This document shows positions 18,076 through 28,025 of a DNA stretch of 64,000 bases, in pieces (within the stretch, counting starts at the first letter, position 1; every line of letters begins with the position of its first letter). The position numbers were made by a program, and so were the translations under genes. Location of the stretch: NCBI GenBank assembly GCA_003226295.1, contig CP029803.1:1172211-1236210 (forward strand), given 5' to 3'. The notes beneath the pieces are model-generated. The model did no database searches. It was not told where the DNA came from and saw only the letters and a list, made by a program, of their open reading frames with translations. The DNA comes from Candidatus Moanabacter tarae (lineage in GTDB: Bacteria > Verrucomicrobiota > Verrucomicrobiia > Opitutales > UBA2987).

Positions 18076-19197
18076 CTAGATGTCGTAGATTGCAGCAATC
18101 CAGTCAATTATAGCATTGAAGAAAATGACAAGTGTGATTCCAGTTACTACCGCTGAGGTAGTAGCCAACCCTACTCCTTCTGCACTACCCCTAGATTGCA
18201 TTCCGCGCAGACATCCTGAAATGGCAACTAAAATTCCAAAAACTATTCCCTTGAAGATACCCAATAAGTAGTCCGGCAAAGCCACAGCAACTTTCATTCC
18301 GTTAAGAAAAATAGGAACCGAAACATCGAGCATTAGATTGGAAACAAGCATGCCACTTGCAACTCCTATCACATCGGCATACAATACAAGGAGTGGCATC
18401 ATCAAAAAAAGCGCCAAAATACGGGGAAGGAAGATAAAATCGATTGGATCAATCCCCAGGGTCTTAAGAGCATCAATTTCCTCGGAAAACTTCATGCTCG
18501 CGATTTCGGCCGCAAAAGCTGCCCCCGTTCGGCCTGCAATAATTATTCCTGTCATTAAAGCACCTAATTCCCTTAACATTCCATATCCAATAAGATAGGA
18601 GACGTAGACATCAGCACCGAATCGATTTAATATTACTGCCCCCAGAAATGCGATAATTAGGCCGATCAAAAAGCTGACAAGAGTAACGATCCAGATAGCA
18701 TTAGCCCCCACCTCTTGAACAATGAGCCAAAAGTCCTTCCATCGTACCGAGGTCCGTCCAGCTAGCATCCGAAGAACACTCGCAAAACACTCTCCAGTGA
18801 AAACCAGCATTTCCAAGAATTCTCCATATCGATCAACCGTTGCCTTTCCAACTCGGCCCAAGAATGACTTTGTCTCTACATCCAGTTGGGCGTTTTCATG
18901 TTCCGGTACAGCCAAGGACAAATTAAGCAGCATTCTTAAATCATGAGGAAGCGGGGACCGATCGAATTCCAATTTGTGTCTTCTACATAGATGCACGAGT
19001 TTAACCAAATATGTCATAAGCATCGAATCCCAAGTCTCGACCTTATTCGTTGTAACCGCCACAACTCTGACATCCCCAACTGTGTCGAATAATTCTTCGA
19101 TTGAAGCAAAATTTGGAGGGGATGAATCCACCCGCCAGTTGCCCATTAAGTGAATGGTTAACACCTCTTCTCCAAAGTCCATCTGTATTGTAGCCAT
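18076..19197 (-). CDS. mlaE: MlaE-type permease with a fused STAS-like N-terminal domain
   Basis: 373 residues. The C-terminal ~260 residues are the MlaE/YrbE permease with several membrane helices and the family pattern G-R-T-G-A-A-F-A-A-E-I-A-S-M-K-x-S-E-E-I-D-A-L. The first ~110 residues are soluble and STAS-like (beta-helix pattern and a central L-M-T-Y-L-V-K segment), equivalent to the separate MlaB protein of E. coli. It is first in the operon mlaE-mlaF-mlaD-lipoprotein and divergent from recD2. Confidence 0.9.
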   Translation of the reverse strand: MATIQMDFGEEVLTIHLMGNWRVDSSPPNFASIEELFDTVGDVRVVAVTTNKVETWDSMLMTYLVKLVHLCRRHKLEFDRSPLPHDLRMLLNLSLAVPEHENAQLDVETKSFLGRVGKATVDRYGEFLEMLVFTGECFASVLRMLAGRTSVRWKDFWLIVQEVGANAIWIVTLVSFLIGLIIAFLGAVILNRFGADVYVSYLIGYGMLRELGALMTGIIIAGRTGAAFAAEIASMKFSEEIDALKTLGIDPIDFIFLPRILALFLMMPLLVLYADVIGVASGMLVSNLMLDVSVPIFLNGMKVAVALPDYLLGIFKGIVFGILVAISGCLRGMQSRGSAEGVGLATTSAVVTGITLVIFFNAIIDWIAAIYDI

Positions 19198-19406
19198 CTG
19201 AGTCTAAAATTGGATCCTTAAAACCTATCTCCTAGCAATAGGAAAATATGAATCTGTGAGTGATAATCGGCTGTGATTTCAGATTCCAAACCCTAATATA
19301 CCAATATTCAAAAGCCGTAGCGCTGCAAAACTCTAGATCGAGAGTTGCAACACCACGTTCACGAACGAAGACTATCTCGCAACCGATACGAGACTTTTCT
19401 AGGAAC

Positions 19407-21590
19407 GTGAAGACGAAGAACAAAAATGAACTCCAAGGAATTCTGGAGCGAATTATTTTCCTGAATGACGAATCACAATTTTGCATAGGCGAATTCAAGT
19501 CCAGTAAGGAGGGAAAGAATCTAACCATTAAAGGCACCCTTCCGGGCGTTCAATGCGGCGAAACATTGCACCTTCACGGCCACTGGGAGCGTCATCCCAA
19601 GCACGGCGACCAATTTAATGTTACGCAATTCAAATCGATTCTTCCCTCTACGGTTTACGGTATTCGAAAGTATCTAGGAAGCGGTTTGGTTCCTGGGATC
19701 GGGAAAGTTTATGCCGATAAAATAGTAGACCGTTTTGGAACCGATACATTACGCATCATCTCAGAAGAATCAGCTCGTCTCAAAGAAGTCTCAGGAATTG
19801 GACAAAAACGAATTCAAGCCATCAGAAGCAATTGGATTGAACAAGAAGCTCTTCGAGATGTAATGACATTCCTTCAAACCTATGGTGTTTCCGTCGCCCA
19901 ATGCCTCCGCATCGTGCGTCGATACGGCCCATCGGCCAAAAGAATCGTCCGCGAGGAACCCTACAAGGTTGCCCGGGATATTCCTGGAATCGGGTTTAAG
20001 AGTGCCGATAAAATCGCCATTAACATTGGTTTCGCAAACGACAGTATGGAACGAATCGAAGCGGGAATTCATTACGCCCTACAATCCCTCGAGGATGAAG
20101 GTCACACCGGTTTTCCTTTCGACTCCTTGGCTACTCACGCGGCAGAACTCCTTCAGACCAAAATTGATTCTGTTCGAAGCTGTTTGGCTTCACTAATTGA
20201 AAAAACAGAATTAGTTTTTAGTTCCAATCAACCCCTCGTTCAGTTACCAACATTGGACCAAGCTGAGCGCACTATCGCGAAGGCTATTCACAAGATTTCA
20301 ACCGGCCCCTCTCACTATCCTGGGATCAAAGTTGAAATCGCAATAAATTGGGCACAAGAGCGTGCTCGCATACCTTTTGCCGAGGACCAAAAACATGCCA
20401 TTCGCACCGCTCTTACAGAAAAAGTCTCAATTATTACTGGCGGACCCGGAACTGGGAAGACTACTATTCTCCGGGCTGTAGTAGAGATTCTAAAAGCAAA
20501 AAAAGTTAACGTTCTACTAGCCTCTCCCACTGGTCGGGCTGCCCAGAGAATGTCGGAAGCAACCGGCAGTTCAGCCCAAACGATCCATCGTTTGCTGAAA
20601 TTCGATCCCGCGAAAGGGAGATTCTCTGTTAATCAATCTTCTCCACTAAACGCAGATTTACTGATTGTAGATGAAGTAAGTATGTTAGACTGCCGTCTTG
20701 CCGCCGCCCTTCTCCAGTCGATTCCCTCTTATGCTCATCTCGTTCTAGTTGGCGACATAGATCAACTACCTTCCGTTGGAGCTGGAAACATTCTTACTGA
20801 TCTTATTACTTCGAAAAGCATACCAGTGACTCTTCTATCCACGATCTTTCGTCAAAAAGAGAAAAGCGAGATTATCAAGGTTGCTTATCGAATTCTCAAA
20901 GGCAATCCCAGCCCGCCACGTCCTAGGACAGGACTTAGCTCTCCTCATCTCAACGAAGACCTCCAATTCCTCAAGACAACTTCCCCTCAAGAATGCGTCG
21001 AATTGATTGCAGACATTTGTAAAAATTTTATCTCCACCCAAACTAACTATGATCCCCTTATGGATGTACAAGTCTTGGCCCCACTTCACAAGGGAATAGC
21101 AGGGATTCGGAACCTGAACCTTGAACTTCAGGCCCGGCTTAATCCCAATGATAACGGTCTATACACCGGTAACACGCGGTTCCTAATCGGCGATAAGGTG
21201 ATACAAACCCGAAACAATTACGACAAATCTATCTTCAATGGCGATATTGGAAAGGTCGTTTCAATAGAACATGACGAAAATAGACTTACCGTCGCATTCA
21301 TTAACGAGACCGTCGTCCTGGACCGGTTCGATATTAGTGATCTCCAACTAGCATATACCACTAGCGTCCACAAAGCTCAGGGAAGTGAATTCCCCATCGT
21401 TATAATTCCTCTTCTCAAACAGCATTATATCATGCTTCAGCGAAACCTACTCTATACCGCTATCACTCGTGGCAAAAATAAAGTCATCATCGTGGGCGAT
21501 CCCGCCGCCTACGCCATTGCGGTTAATAACAAACAGTCGGCTACCAGATTTACCGGTCTAAGGAGTATAATAGAGAAATGGGAAGAATGA
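19407..21590 (+). CDS. recD2: RecD2-type 5'-3' DNA helicase
   Basis: A superfamily 1B helicase of the RecD2/TraA-like type that acts without RecBC. N-terminal OB-like region, two helix-hairpin-helix segments (G-I-G-K-V-Y-A-D-K-I, G-I-G-F-K-S-A-D-K-I), Walker A G-G-P-G-T-G-K-T, Walker B V-D-E-V-S-M-L-D, G-D-I-D-Q-L-P-S-V-G, and the C-terminal motifs T-S-V-H-K-A-Q-G-S-E-F and Y-T-A-I-T-R-G. I use the GTG at 19407, where family sequence begins (K-N-E-L-Q-G-I-L-E-R-I), giving 727 residues, the usual length. The frame stays open to a GTG at 19260, which would add 49 residues without family resemblance. Confidence 0.92.
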   Translation: MKTKNKNELQGILERIIFLNDESQFCIGEFKSSKEGKNLTIKGTLPGVQCGETLHLHGHWERHPKHGDQFNVTQFKSILPSTVYGIRKYLGSGLVPGIGKVYADKIVDRFGTDTLRIISEESARLKEVSGIGQKRIQAIRSNWIEQEALRDVMTFLQTYGVSVAQCLRIVRRYGPSAKRIVREEPYKVARDIPGIGFKSADKIAINIGFANDSMERIEAGIHYALQSLEDEGHTGFPFDSLATHAAELLQTKIDSVRSCLASLIEKTELVFSSNQPLVQLPTLDQAERTIAKAIHKISTGPSHYPGIKVEIAINWAQERARIPFAEDQKHAIRTALTEKVSIITGGPGTGKTTILRAVVEILKAKKVNVLLASPTGRAAQRMSEATGSSAQTIHRLLKFDPAKGRFSVNQSSPLNADLLIVDEVSMLDCRLAAALLQSIPSYAHLVLVGDIDQLPSVGAGNILTDLITSKSIPVTLLSTIFRQKEKSEIIKVAYRILKGNPSPPRPRTGLSSPHLNEDLQFLKTTSPQECVELIADICKNFISTQTNYDPLMDVQVLAPLHKGIAGIRNLNLELQARLNPNDNGLYTGNTRFLIGDKVIQTRNNYDKSIFNGDIGKVVSIEHDENRLTVAFINETVVLDRFDISDLQLAYTTSVHKAQGSEFPIVIIPLLKQHYIMLQRNLLYTAITRGKNKVIIVGDPAAYAIAVNNKQSATRFTGLRSIIEKWEE

Positions 21591-21899
21591 GCACAGCCCA
21601 ACCATTCGACTCTTCAACTACCTTTTTCCCCTACAATTCAATTAGAAATAGATATTGATTGCACCTCCATTTGGCTGACCATAAAGTTCGAATAGCAAAA
21701 CTCAAACTATCCAGTTTAGTTTGTATTTAAATCTAGGACCTCTCTCAATAAGATCTTAGACTCAACCAGATGTTAATCGACCGGATTTCTTTCGGCACTG
21801 GAAACAACGAACCATGTGGATTGCTGCTATGACGAAAGCCGCTCTAGCAGGTAGCCCATTGAGGGAAAAATTAGGCAGAGGTCAGATTAGGAGTCTTCA
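21591..21899. other. convergent gap between recD2 and the nucleoside transporter
   Basis: About 310 bp between converging genes. I see no ORF worth calling and no hairpin with a T-run. Confidence 0.4.
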
Positions 21900-23198
21900 C
21901 TAGCTGAGAATCCCAGCAAGAGTTGCCGTCATGAGGCTTGCACAGGTTCCGCCTATCATAGCTCGAAACGCCATTCTAGCTAGGTTTTCCCTCTGTCCAG
22001 GAGCCAACACAGAAATGCCTCCGATCTGGATTCCCATACTACTAAAATTTGCAAAACCACATAAAGCAAATGTCGAAATAATAAAGGATTTTTCATTTGT
22101 CAAATGTCCTGCATCTATAAGAACTCTCATCTCCTGAAAGGCCACAAACTCATTCATTACCATCTTCTGCCCCAGCAGTTGTCCCACTACCAGAAGATTT
22201 CCACCATCAACACCCATTAGAAAAGCAACTGGTGAAAAAAGAACCCCGAAAATGAACTGTAGAGTGAGACTTTCGTAGATCCCCCCAGTGGAATCTGAAA
22301 TCATCTCGTTGATACCTGACCAGGATCCAATCCAATCGGTTGCTATGTAATTGAGCAAAGCCATCAAGGCTAGGAAAACTAGCACGATGGCACCTACATT
22401 CACTGCCAACTTTAATCCTTGGGTTGTTCCGTTCGCAACTGCATCAAAGAGATTAACTCCTATGGACTCTTTGCCTACCCTTAGATCCGTTTCAACTTTC
22501 TCGCTCTCAGGAAAAAGCATTTTTGCGCAGATTATTGCTCCTGGGGCAGCGATGATAGAAGCGGAAATAAGATGTTTTCCGACTTCAATTTTTCTAATTT
22601 CATCTTCTCCTCCAAGAATATTCATGTAGGCAATAAGGACCGCCCCTGCAATTGTGGCCATTCCCCCAGTCATCAGACAGACGATTTCAGATTTTGTCAT
22701 TCGCTCCAGATAGGGCCTAACAATGAGGGGGGCCTCGGTTTGCCCAATGAAAATATTTGCAGCAGCGGCCACACTCTCAGCTCCTGAGAGACGCATCGTT
22801 TTTTGCATAACCCATGCGAAAACGAAGATAACTTTCTGCAGGATGCCAAGATAGTAAAAAAGAGAAGCAAGGGCAGAGAAGAAAGCAATCGAAGGGAGAA
22901 CCCTAAAAGCAAAAAATGCCCCGTAGGATGGGTCCGTTGGTAGTTCGCCGAAAAGAAACGTCGAACCTTCTAGGGAGAACTCAAGAAGCTTTAGAAAAAG
23001 TCCTGAGACATTACCGATAATTCTGTTGAAAAGGGGAACCTTAATAACCAGGACAGCAATCAGGACTTGTAAAACAAAACCACTGCCCACCAACCTCCAA
23101 TCGATATTTCTTCTTTCAGAACTAAAGAAATACAGAAACAAGAAAATCGCCACAAACCCTAGTGCCCCCCGCGCCAGGTCAACAAATACTTCCGGCAT
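21900..23198 (-). CDS. nupC: NupC-family concentrative nucleoside transporter
   Basis: 432 residues, a polytopic membrane protein of the CNT family. Diagnostic motifs are G-Q-T-E-A-P-L (first nucleoside-binding hairpin), M-T-G-G-M-A-T-I-A-G, and N-F-S-S-M-G-I-Q-I-G-G near the C-terminus. CNT proteins take up nucleosides by sodium or proton symport. It is a single gene on the minus strand with 150 bp upstream. The exact substrate range cannot be read from sequence. Confidence 0.92.
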   Translation of the reverse strand: MPEVFVDLARGALGFVAIFLFLYFFSSERRNIDWRLVGSGFVLQVLIAVLVIKVPLFNRIIGNVSGLFLKLLEFSLEGSTFLFGELPTDPSYGAFFAFRVLPSIAFFSALASLFYYLGILQKVIFVFAWVMQKTMRLSGAESVAAAANIFIGQTEAPLIVRPYLERMTKSEIVCLMTGGMATIAGAVLIAYMNILGGEDEIRKIEVGKHLISASIIAAPGAIICAKMLFPESEKVETDLRVGKESIGVNLFDAVANGTTQGLKLAVNVGAIVLVFLALMALLNYIATDWIGSWSGINEMISDSTGGIYESLTLQFIFGVLFSPVAFLMGVDGGNLLVVGQLLGQKMVMNEFVAFQEMRVLIDAGHLTNEKSFIISTFALCGFANFSSMGIQIGGISVLAPGQRENLARMAFRAMIGGTCASLMTATLAGILS

Positions 23199-23348
23199 TA
23201 GGCCAAAGATTGGGCAGCTTTTGCCCTTTGCACAACTATAACTTTACTACCTGATTCAACCTGGTCCGCTCCTAAGCTCACCAAAATGTTTAAAACAAGA
23301 CTGAAAGTTTCCTAAAATTAACGCCATAAGTTGTGAAGATAATTCAGG

Positions 23349-24539
23349 TTAAAGGATTACCTCTTCTAATACCTCATCCAGGCTCCGTCGAACCGGTGTG
23401 GTTCCCTTAACCAAAGGGTAGCGAAAGACTTTCCCTGCGTAATTCCGAAGAACCACCTCCTCATCATTAATTCGCTCAACGTAATCAGGGTTCAGAGGAA
23501 TCTTACCCCCACCACCAGGAGCATCGATCACGAACTGGGGAACTGCATAGCCCGAAGTATGCCCCCGAAGACCTCGAATAAGCTCAATTCCCTTGGTTAT
23601 TTCTGTCCTTAAATGGGCACTTCCCGTGATTAAATCGCACTGATAAAGATAGTAGGGACGGACCCTCATCATTAATAGACGATGGACCAATGATTTCATG
23701 GTCTCCAAATTATCATTCACACCCTTAAGAAGTACTGACTGATTGCCCAAAGGAACACCCGCAAAGGAGAGCTTTTCACACGCTTCATATAATTCACGCG
23801 TACACTCCGATGGGTGGTTAATATGTAAACTTATCCAAACCGGACCATTCTCCTTCAGAACCGCGCAGAGTTTGTCCGTCACTCTTTGCGGAACAAAGAC
23901 TGGAACTCGCGACCCTATCCTAATAAATTCAACATGTTTAATCTGACGCAAACGCCCAAGCAGGTATTCTAACTTGCTGTCGGCAAAGAGAAGCGGATCA
24001 CCTCCACTTAATAAAACGTCACGCACACTGACATTTCTCTCAATATAATCCAGCCCTCCTTCAAGATCCGATCGGAAGTTATACTCCTGCGAATTAGAAA
24101 CCATCCGGCTACGAGTACAGTACCGGCAGTAAGCCGCACACCGATCCGTGACCAAAAACAAAACTCTGTCAGGATACCGATGGACAATTCCGGGTACCGG
24201 CATCGTTTTTTCCTCCCCCACCGGATCCCGCATTTCTTCTGTTGCCGTCTCCATCTCCTCAATTCGAGGCACAACCTGACGCCGGATAGGACAGTTCGGA
24301 TCATCTCGATTAAGCAGGTTAAGGAAATAAGGAGTTACCGAAACAGCCAACTTCTGATCAGCAAATCCAAACCCCTCTTTCTCTTCTTTAGTCAGACATA
24401 GGTACTTCGAGAAATCCTCAACCGTACTAATCCGGTTTTGAAGCTGCCAGCGCCAATTCCTCCAATTCTCATCGGGCTCCAAGTCCCAATGTCCCTTCCC
24501 TTGGTACCAGCTATTTAATGCGTCCTTACCCTTCATCAA
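23349..24539 (-). CDS. kamA: lysine 2,3-aminomutase (radical SAM, KamA type)
   Basis: 396 residues. The radical SAM cluster motif is C-A-A-Y-C-R-Y-C-T-R (C134, C138, C141). The W-R-N-W-R-W-Q-L opening and the P-G-G-G-G-K-I-P-L segment carrying the PLP lysine match KamA. The enzyme interconverts L-lysine and L-beta-lysine. The length and CRYCTR form favour KamA over the shorter EpmB, which acts on EF-P lysylation. No beta-lysine acetyltransferase (ablB) lies next to it, so a compatible-solute role is possible but not shown. Confidence 0.88.
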   Translation of the reverse strand: MMKGKDALNSWYQGKGHWDLEPDENWRNWRWQLQNRISTVEDFSKYLCLTKEEKEGFGFADQKLAVSVTPYFLNLLNRDDPNCPIRRQVVPRIEEMETATEEMRDPVGEEKTMPVPGIVHRYPDRVLFLVTDRCAAYCRYCTRSRMVSNSQEYNFRSDLEGGLDYIERNVSVRDVLLSGGDPLLFADSKLEYLLGRLRQIKHVEFIRIGSRVPVFVPQRVTDKLCAVLKENGPVWISLHINHPSECTRELYEACEKLSFAGVPLGNQSVLLKGVNDNLETMKSLVHRLLMMRVRPYYLYQCDLITGSAHLRTEITKGIELIRGLRGHTSGYAVPQFVIDAPGGGGKIPLNPDYVERINDEEVVLRNYAGKVFRYPLVKGTTPVRRSLDEVLEEVIL

Positions 24540-24852
24540 CCCTTTCCGCCCAGAAAAACATTATTATATCTAAATCTGTCAATGAACTTTTTAGCTTTTT
24601 AAGTTTCGAACACCTGAATGAAGCTTTATCGAAACACCTTTGGTAAGATTAAGTCATAACTAGGATACGGATATTAATGTTACCCTATTTTCCAAACTGC
24701 AGACATAAGAACAACGCATCCGGGTAAGTAACGGAGAATTAGGACTGACACAGTTAACCGTACCATATCTGATAAAAGTCTTGCTATAGATAGAAGCTTA
24801 ATCTGGATAAGCACGCAAGGTCCTTGTTTCCCAAAAAAGCGGTAGGCAAAAA
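24540..24852. other. gap upstream of kamA and downstream of kdsB
   Basis: About 310 bp, AT-rich. It should contain the kamA promoter. No recognisable gene, RNA or repeat. Confidence 0.4.
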
Positions 24853-25599
24853 TCAATCTAGATACCGTTCAAAAGAAGCTGCATCTTCCGGAGTATCAAT
24901 GCCAATAGTTGACTGGTTTGTGATGCCAACAGCGACCTTGAACCCATTCTCCAAAGCACGCAGCTGTTCCAGCATCTCTATCATCTCCAAACATCCTCTA
25001 GGCAATTTTTGAAAAAGCTGTAAGAAATCAGCCGTATAGGCATACATTCCCAAATGCCAGAAACAGTGGTTTTCTCGCAGCAAATTGACGTCCAACCGAC
25101 CACGTCGTTGCCGTGAAAATGGGATCGGTGCCCGCGAAAAGTAAAGGGCATTATGGTTGCGATCGATCACTACTTTTACTTTGTCTGGATCACGAAAGTC
25201 CTCCTCGGTTAGAAAGGGAGTAGCTAGTGTCCCCATAACCGGCTCTCCCCTAATCAAGTCTCCTAAGGCTTTGATCTGACTCCCAGTGACCGTGGGTTCA
25301 TCTCCCTGCACATTGATAATGTGCGTCGCTCGGATGGTTTCATTTGCTTCCGCTATTCGGTCAGTGCCACTGGAATGATTACTTGAGGTCCTGACCACAT
25401 CAAATCCGCAGCCTTCCAGCAGTATTGCGACAGATTCGTCTTCGACCGCAAAATAAAGAGGAAAACCAGGGGCCTGCTCCGTGATACGCTCACCAGTCCA
25501 TAGAATAAGCGGCTTCCCCCTGATTTCATGGAGGGGTTTACCTGGGAAACGTGTCGCGGCGAGTCTAACTGGAACGACGATAGCTATATCTTGCGTCAT
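24853..25599 (-). CDS. kdsB: 3-deoxy-manno-octulosonate cytidylyltransferase (CMP-KDO synthetase)
   Basis: 248 residues, the usual KdsB length. The N-terminal nucleotide-binding motif P-V-R-L-A-A-T-R-F-P-G-K-P-L, the N-V-Q-G-D-E-P motif that binds metal and substrate, and F-W-H-L-G-M-Y-A-Y are all present. KdsB activates KDO for lipopolysaccharide inner core, so this organism makes a KDO-containing outer membrane. It is a single gene, with a divergent ZIP transporter 97 bp away. Confidence 0.95.
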   Translation of the reverse strand: MTQDIAIVVPVRLAATRFPGKPLHEIRGKPLILWTGERITEQAPGFPLYFAVEDESVAILLEGCGFDVVRTSSNHSSGTDRIAEANETIRATHIINVQGDEPTVTGSQIKALGDLIRGEPVMGTLATPFLTEEDFRDPDKVKVVIDRNHNALYFSRAPIPFSRQRRGRLDVNLLRENHCFWHLGMYAYTADFLQLFQKLPRGCLEMIEMLEQLRALENGFKVAVGITNQSTIGIDTPEDAASFERYLD

Positions 25600-25696
25600 A
25601 CAGATTTATTTTCTTAGAAGGAATAAAGGATTGGTTGGTAAACCTACCATTAACAAACCGGATGGAAGACACATAGACCGATAAAATTTTGAATTA

Positions 25697-26443
25697 ATGC
25701 TGATAGTTTGGATACTTACATTTAGCCTTTCAGGTACGATCGGAACGATTGTCGCCGCATCCCTCTTTCTTACTTCACAGAGGAAAATCAGTCGTGTAAC
25801 GCTTTCCTGCTTTCTCAGTTTTGCAGTAGGAACTCTCCTTTCAGTTGCATTTCTAAGGCTGTTGCCAGAGGCACTCGAGCTAGCCAAAAGTAGATCGATC
25901 ATGGTAACCGTTCTATTTGGTATAGTGCTCTTCTTTGTACTTGAAAAGTTACTTATTTGGCGCCATTGCCACGAACAAGAGTGCCAGGTCCATGCAACAG
26001 GTGGACACCTCATTCTCTTGGGAGATTCATTTCACAACTTTGTAGATGGAATTACAATAGCAGCTGCCTTCATGACATCGATCCCCCTTGGGGCAACTAC
26101 TGCCTTGGCAATCATTATCCATGAAATCCCACAGGAAGTGGCTGACTTCTCAATTCTTCTTAAACAAGGATTTTCTGCTAAAAAGGCTATCCTTTTCAAT
26201 ACACTGTCTAGCCTCACTATGTGCCTAGGAGCTCTCATCGCCTATTTTGCCCTTGATCTCATGAATCCTCTCATCCCCTTCATTCTAGCCATTTCAGCCT
26301 CTAGTTTTATCTATGTTGCGACTGTCGACCTAATTGCAAATCTTCATCGCGATTCTGAAGACCAATCTCCTCGACTACAGCTCTTCTTTGTCTTCTGCGG
26401 TATCGCCACTATCAGTATTCTCGGTGGTTTGCATACTCATTGA
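25697..26443 (+). CDS. ZIP-family divalent metal transporter
   Basis: 248 residues, with about seven to eight hydrophobic helices. The paired metal-site motifs of ZIP transporters are present: H-N-F-V-D-G-I (helix IV) and H-E-I-P-Q-E-V-A-D (helix V). A histidine-bearing loop (C-H-E-Q-E-C-Q-V-H) lies between helices III and IV. It probably imports zinc or a related metal. The last 69 bases overlap, antisense, the end of the amidohydrolase gene on the minus strand. Confidence 0.9.
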   Translation: MLIVWILTFSLSGTIGTIVAASLFLTSQRKISRVTLSCFLSFAVGTLLSVAFLRLLPEALELAKSRSIMVTVLFGIVLFFVLEKLLIWRHCHEQECQVHATGGHLILLGDSFHNFVDGITIAAAFMTSIPLGATTALAIIIHEIPQEVADFSILLKQGFSAKKAILFNTLSSLTMCLGALIAYFALDLMNPLIPFILAISASSFIYVATVDLIANLHRDSEDQSPRLQLFFVFCGIATISILGGLHTH

Positions 26444-27325
26444 ATCCCCTAATAGACGCTCTAGATTACCTCGAAAGACTTGAAATAACTCCTCTTCCGT
26501 CAATCCTGATTCTGCGACCTCTTCAGCAAACCGAAGGAATCCAGGCTGTTGCTCCTCCTTTGGATAGAGTCGGATCGGATAGTCCGAGCCGAAAAGAATT
26601 CTATCCGCACCAACGATATCGGCGACAACACGAAAGATCTTATGGTCATAGAGAAGCGGACTGGCTGAGGTATCGTAAAATACATTCCTTAATGACTTAC
26701 GACACTCTTTATTAAGTTCGTAAAAAGGCAGCCCGCCTCCCCAATGCGAAAAAATGAACTTCAGATTAGAAAACTCTTTTGCTAGGCATTCATATTCGCT
26801 TAACGGTCCGTATACCTTACCCTCATAGTGGTGACCAGCAGGCTCAGTCACGTGAAGGTTGACGGGGATTCCAATCTCTTGTGCCCATTCTAGTATCCTT
26901 ATCCACACCTGATTCCTCATGGTGAAGCCCTGGACTGCTGGGAAAATCTCTCCAATCCCCTTTAATCCGGAGTCTATTGCGCGACGCACATCATCGAAAG
27001 CCCGGTCCCCAGCACGAGGTTGCACAGCGGCGAATCCTATCATTCTCTCTGGATCTTCCTCTACCCACCTCAAATGCCATTCATTCTGAAGCCGGCAGGT
27101 CTCCTCCTGTTCCCAGTACCAACCCATCAAGACAACTTGCTTGACACAAGCACTCTTCATATCTGCTAGGAGTCGTTCCCGACTAGCCCACCCCTGAATA
27201 GACCTTCTGCTTCCCCGATCCGTCACCAAATTAACCCAGTGATCCTCTTTCAAACTACGACCCCATCCCTCAGGATCGTTAATTACTTCTTCGGGATAGC
27301 GGTGAACATGACTGTCGATAATCAT
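26375..27325 (-). CDS. amidohydrolase_2 (ACMSD-like) metal-dependent hydrolase
   Basis: 316 residues in a TIM-barrel amidohydrolase pattern. The first metal motif is D-S-H-V-H (4-8). Later ligands are a histidine in N-V-H-L-T-E, one in F-S-H-W-G-G-G and an aspartate in F-G-S-D-Y-P. Relatives decarboxylate or hydrolyse small carboxylates, but the substrate cannot be assigned. It lies 65 bp after tsf on the same strand and may be co-transcribed with rpsB-tsf. The Thr/Asp/Glu-rich last 20 residues are encoded within the overlap with the ZIP gene. Confidence 0.82.
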   Translation of the reverse strand: MIIDSHVHRYPEEVINDPEGWGRSLKEDHWVNLVTDRGSRRSIQGWASRERLLADMKSACVKQVVLMGWYWEQEETCRLQNEWHLRWVEEDPERMIGFAAVQPRAGDRAFDDVRRAIDSGLKGIGEIFPAVQGFTMRNQVWIRILEWAQEIGIPVNLHVTEPAGHHYEGKVYGPLSEYECLAKEFSNLKFIFSHWGGGLPFYELNKECRKSLRNVFYDTSASPLLYDHKIFRVVADIVGADRILFGSDYPIRLYPKEEQQPGFLRFAEEVAESGLTEEELFQVFRGNLERLLGDSMSMQTTENTDSGDTAEDKEEL

Positions 27326-27390
27326 GTCTCAGAGATCCGTCTAAGAGCACTAAATCCTCGAATCTTCGAGTTTCCTTAGCAGAGTTGCAA

Positions 27391-27984
27391 CTACTCCCCC
27401 AATTGATATCGGGTGAACCGCCTGATATTAATATTCTCCCCCAACTTTGCGATACGCTCCGTAAGAAGATCCTTGATCGTCTTATCGGGATCTTTGACAA
27501 ACGGCTGTTCCATGAGACAAATCGATTCGTAAATCTTTTCTATTTTTCCCTCCACAATTTTTTGCACAATGTGAGGAGGCTTATTCTGGACCTGAGAAGC
27601 AGCAATTTCTCGCTCTTTTTCCAGATATTTTTCCGGGACCTCCTCTGGAGTGATAAATTCTGGGTTAGCTGCAGCTATATGGAGACAAATGTCTTTCACT
27701 AATTCGCCAAAGTCCTCAGTCTTTGCCACAAAGTCCGTCTCACAGTTGACCTCCACTAAAACACCGACTTTCCCTCCCATATGGATATATTGCTCGATAA
27801 GACCCTCACTAGTGGCCCGTCCAGCTTTCTTCTCCGCCGAAGCGATTCCACTCTTTCGCAAAATAGTGATCGCTTGCTCTAAATCACCGGCCGCCTCGGT
27901 CAAGGCGTTCTTACAATCCATCAAACCCGCGCCCGTCGCTCCTCTCAGCTCCCCTACCATCTTTGCCGTAATTTGAACACTCAT
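27391..27984 (-). CDS. tsf: translation elongation factor Ts
   Basis: 197 residues, the short EF-Ts form with one core domain. The N-terminal UBA-like part (V-G-E-L-R-G-A-T-G-A-G-L-M-D-C-K-N-A-L) and the EF-Tu-interacting T-D-F-V-A-K-T-E-D-F are intact, as is the C-terminal L-M-E-Q-P-F-V-K-D motif. It recycles EF-Tu-GDP. It lies 41 bp after rpsB, the universal rpsB-tsf order. Confidence 0.96.
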   Translation of the reverse strand: MSVQITAKMVGELRGATGAGLMDCKNALTEAAGDLEQAITILRKSGIASAEKKAGRATSEGLIEQYIHMGGKVGVLVEVNCETDFVAKTEDFGELVKDICLHIAAANPEFITPEEVPEKYLEKEREIAASQVQNKPPHIVQKIVEGKIEKIYESICLMEQPFVKDPDKTIKDLLTERIAKLGENINIRRFTRYQLGE

Positions 27985-28025
27985 CTTTAATCCAGTTGTA
28001 TTATCGTGTAAAGGCCGACAAATTT

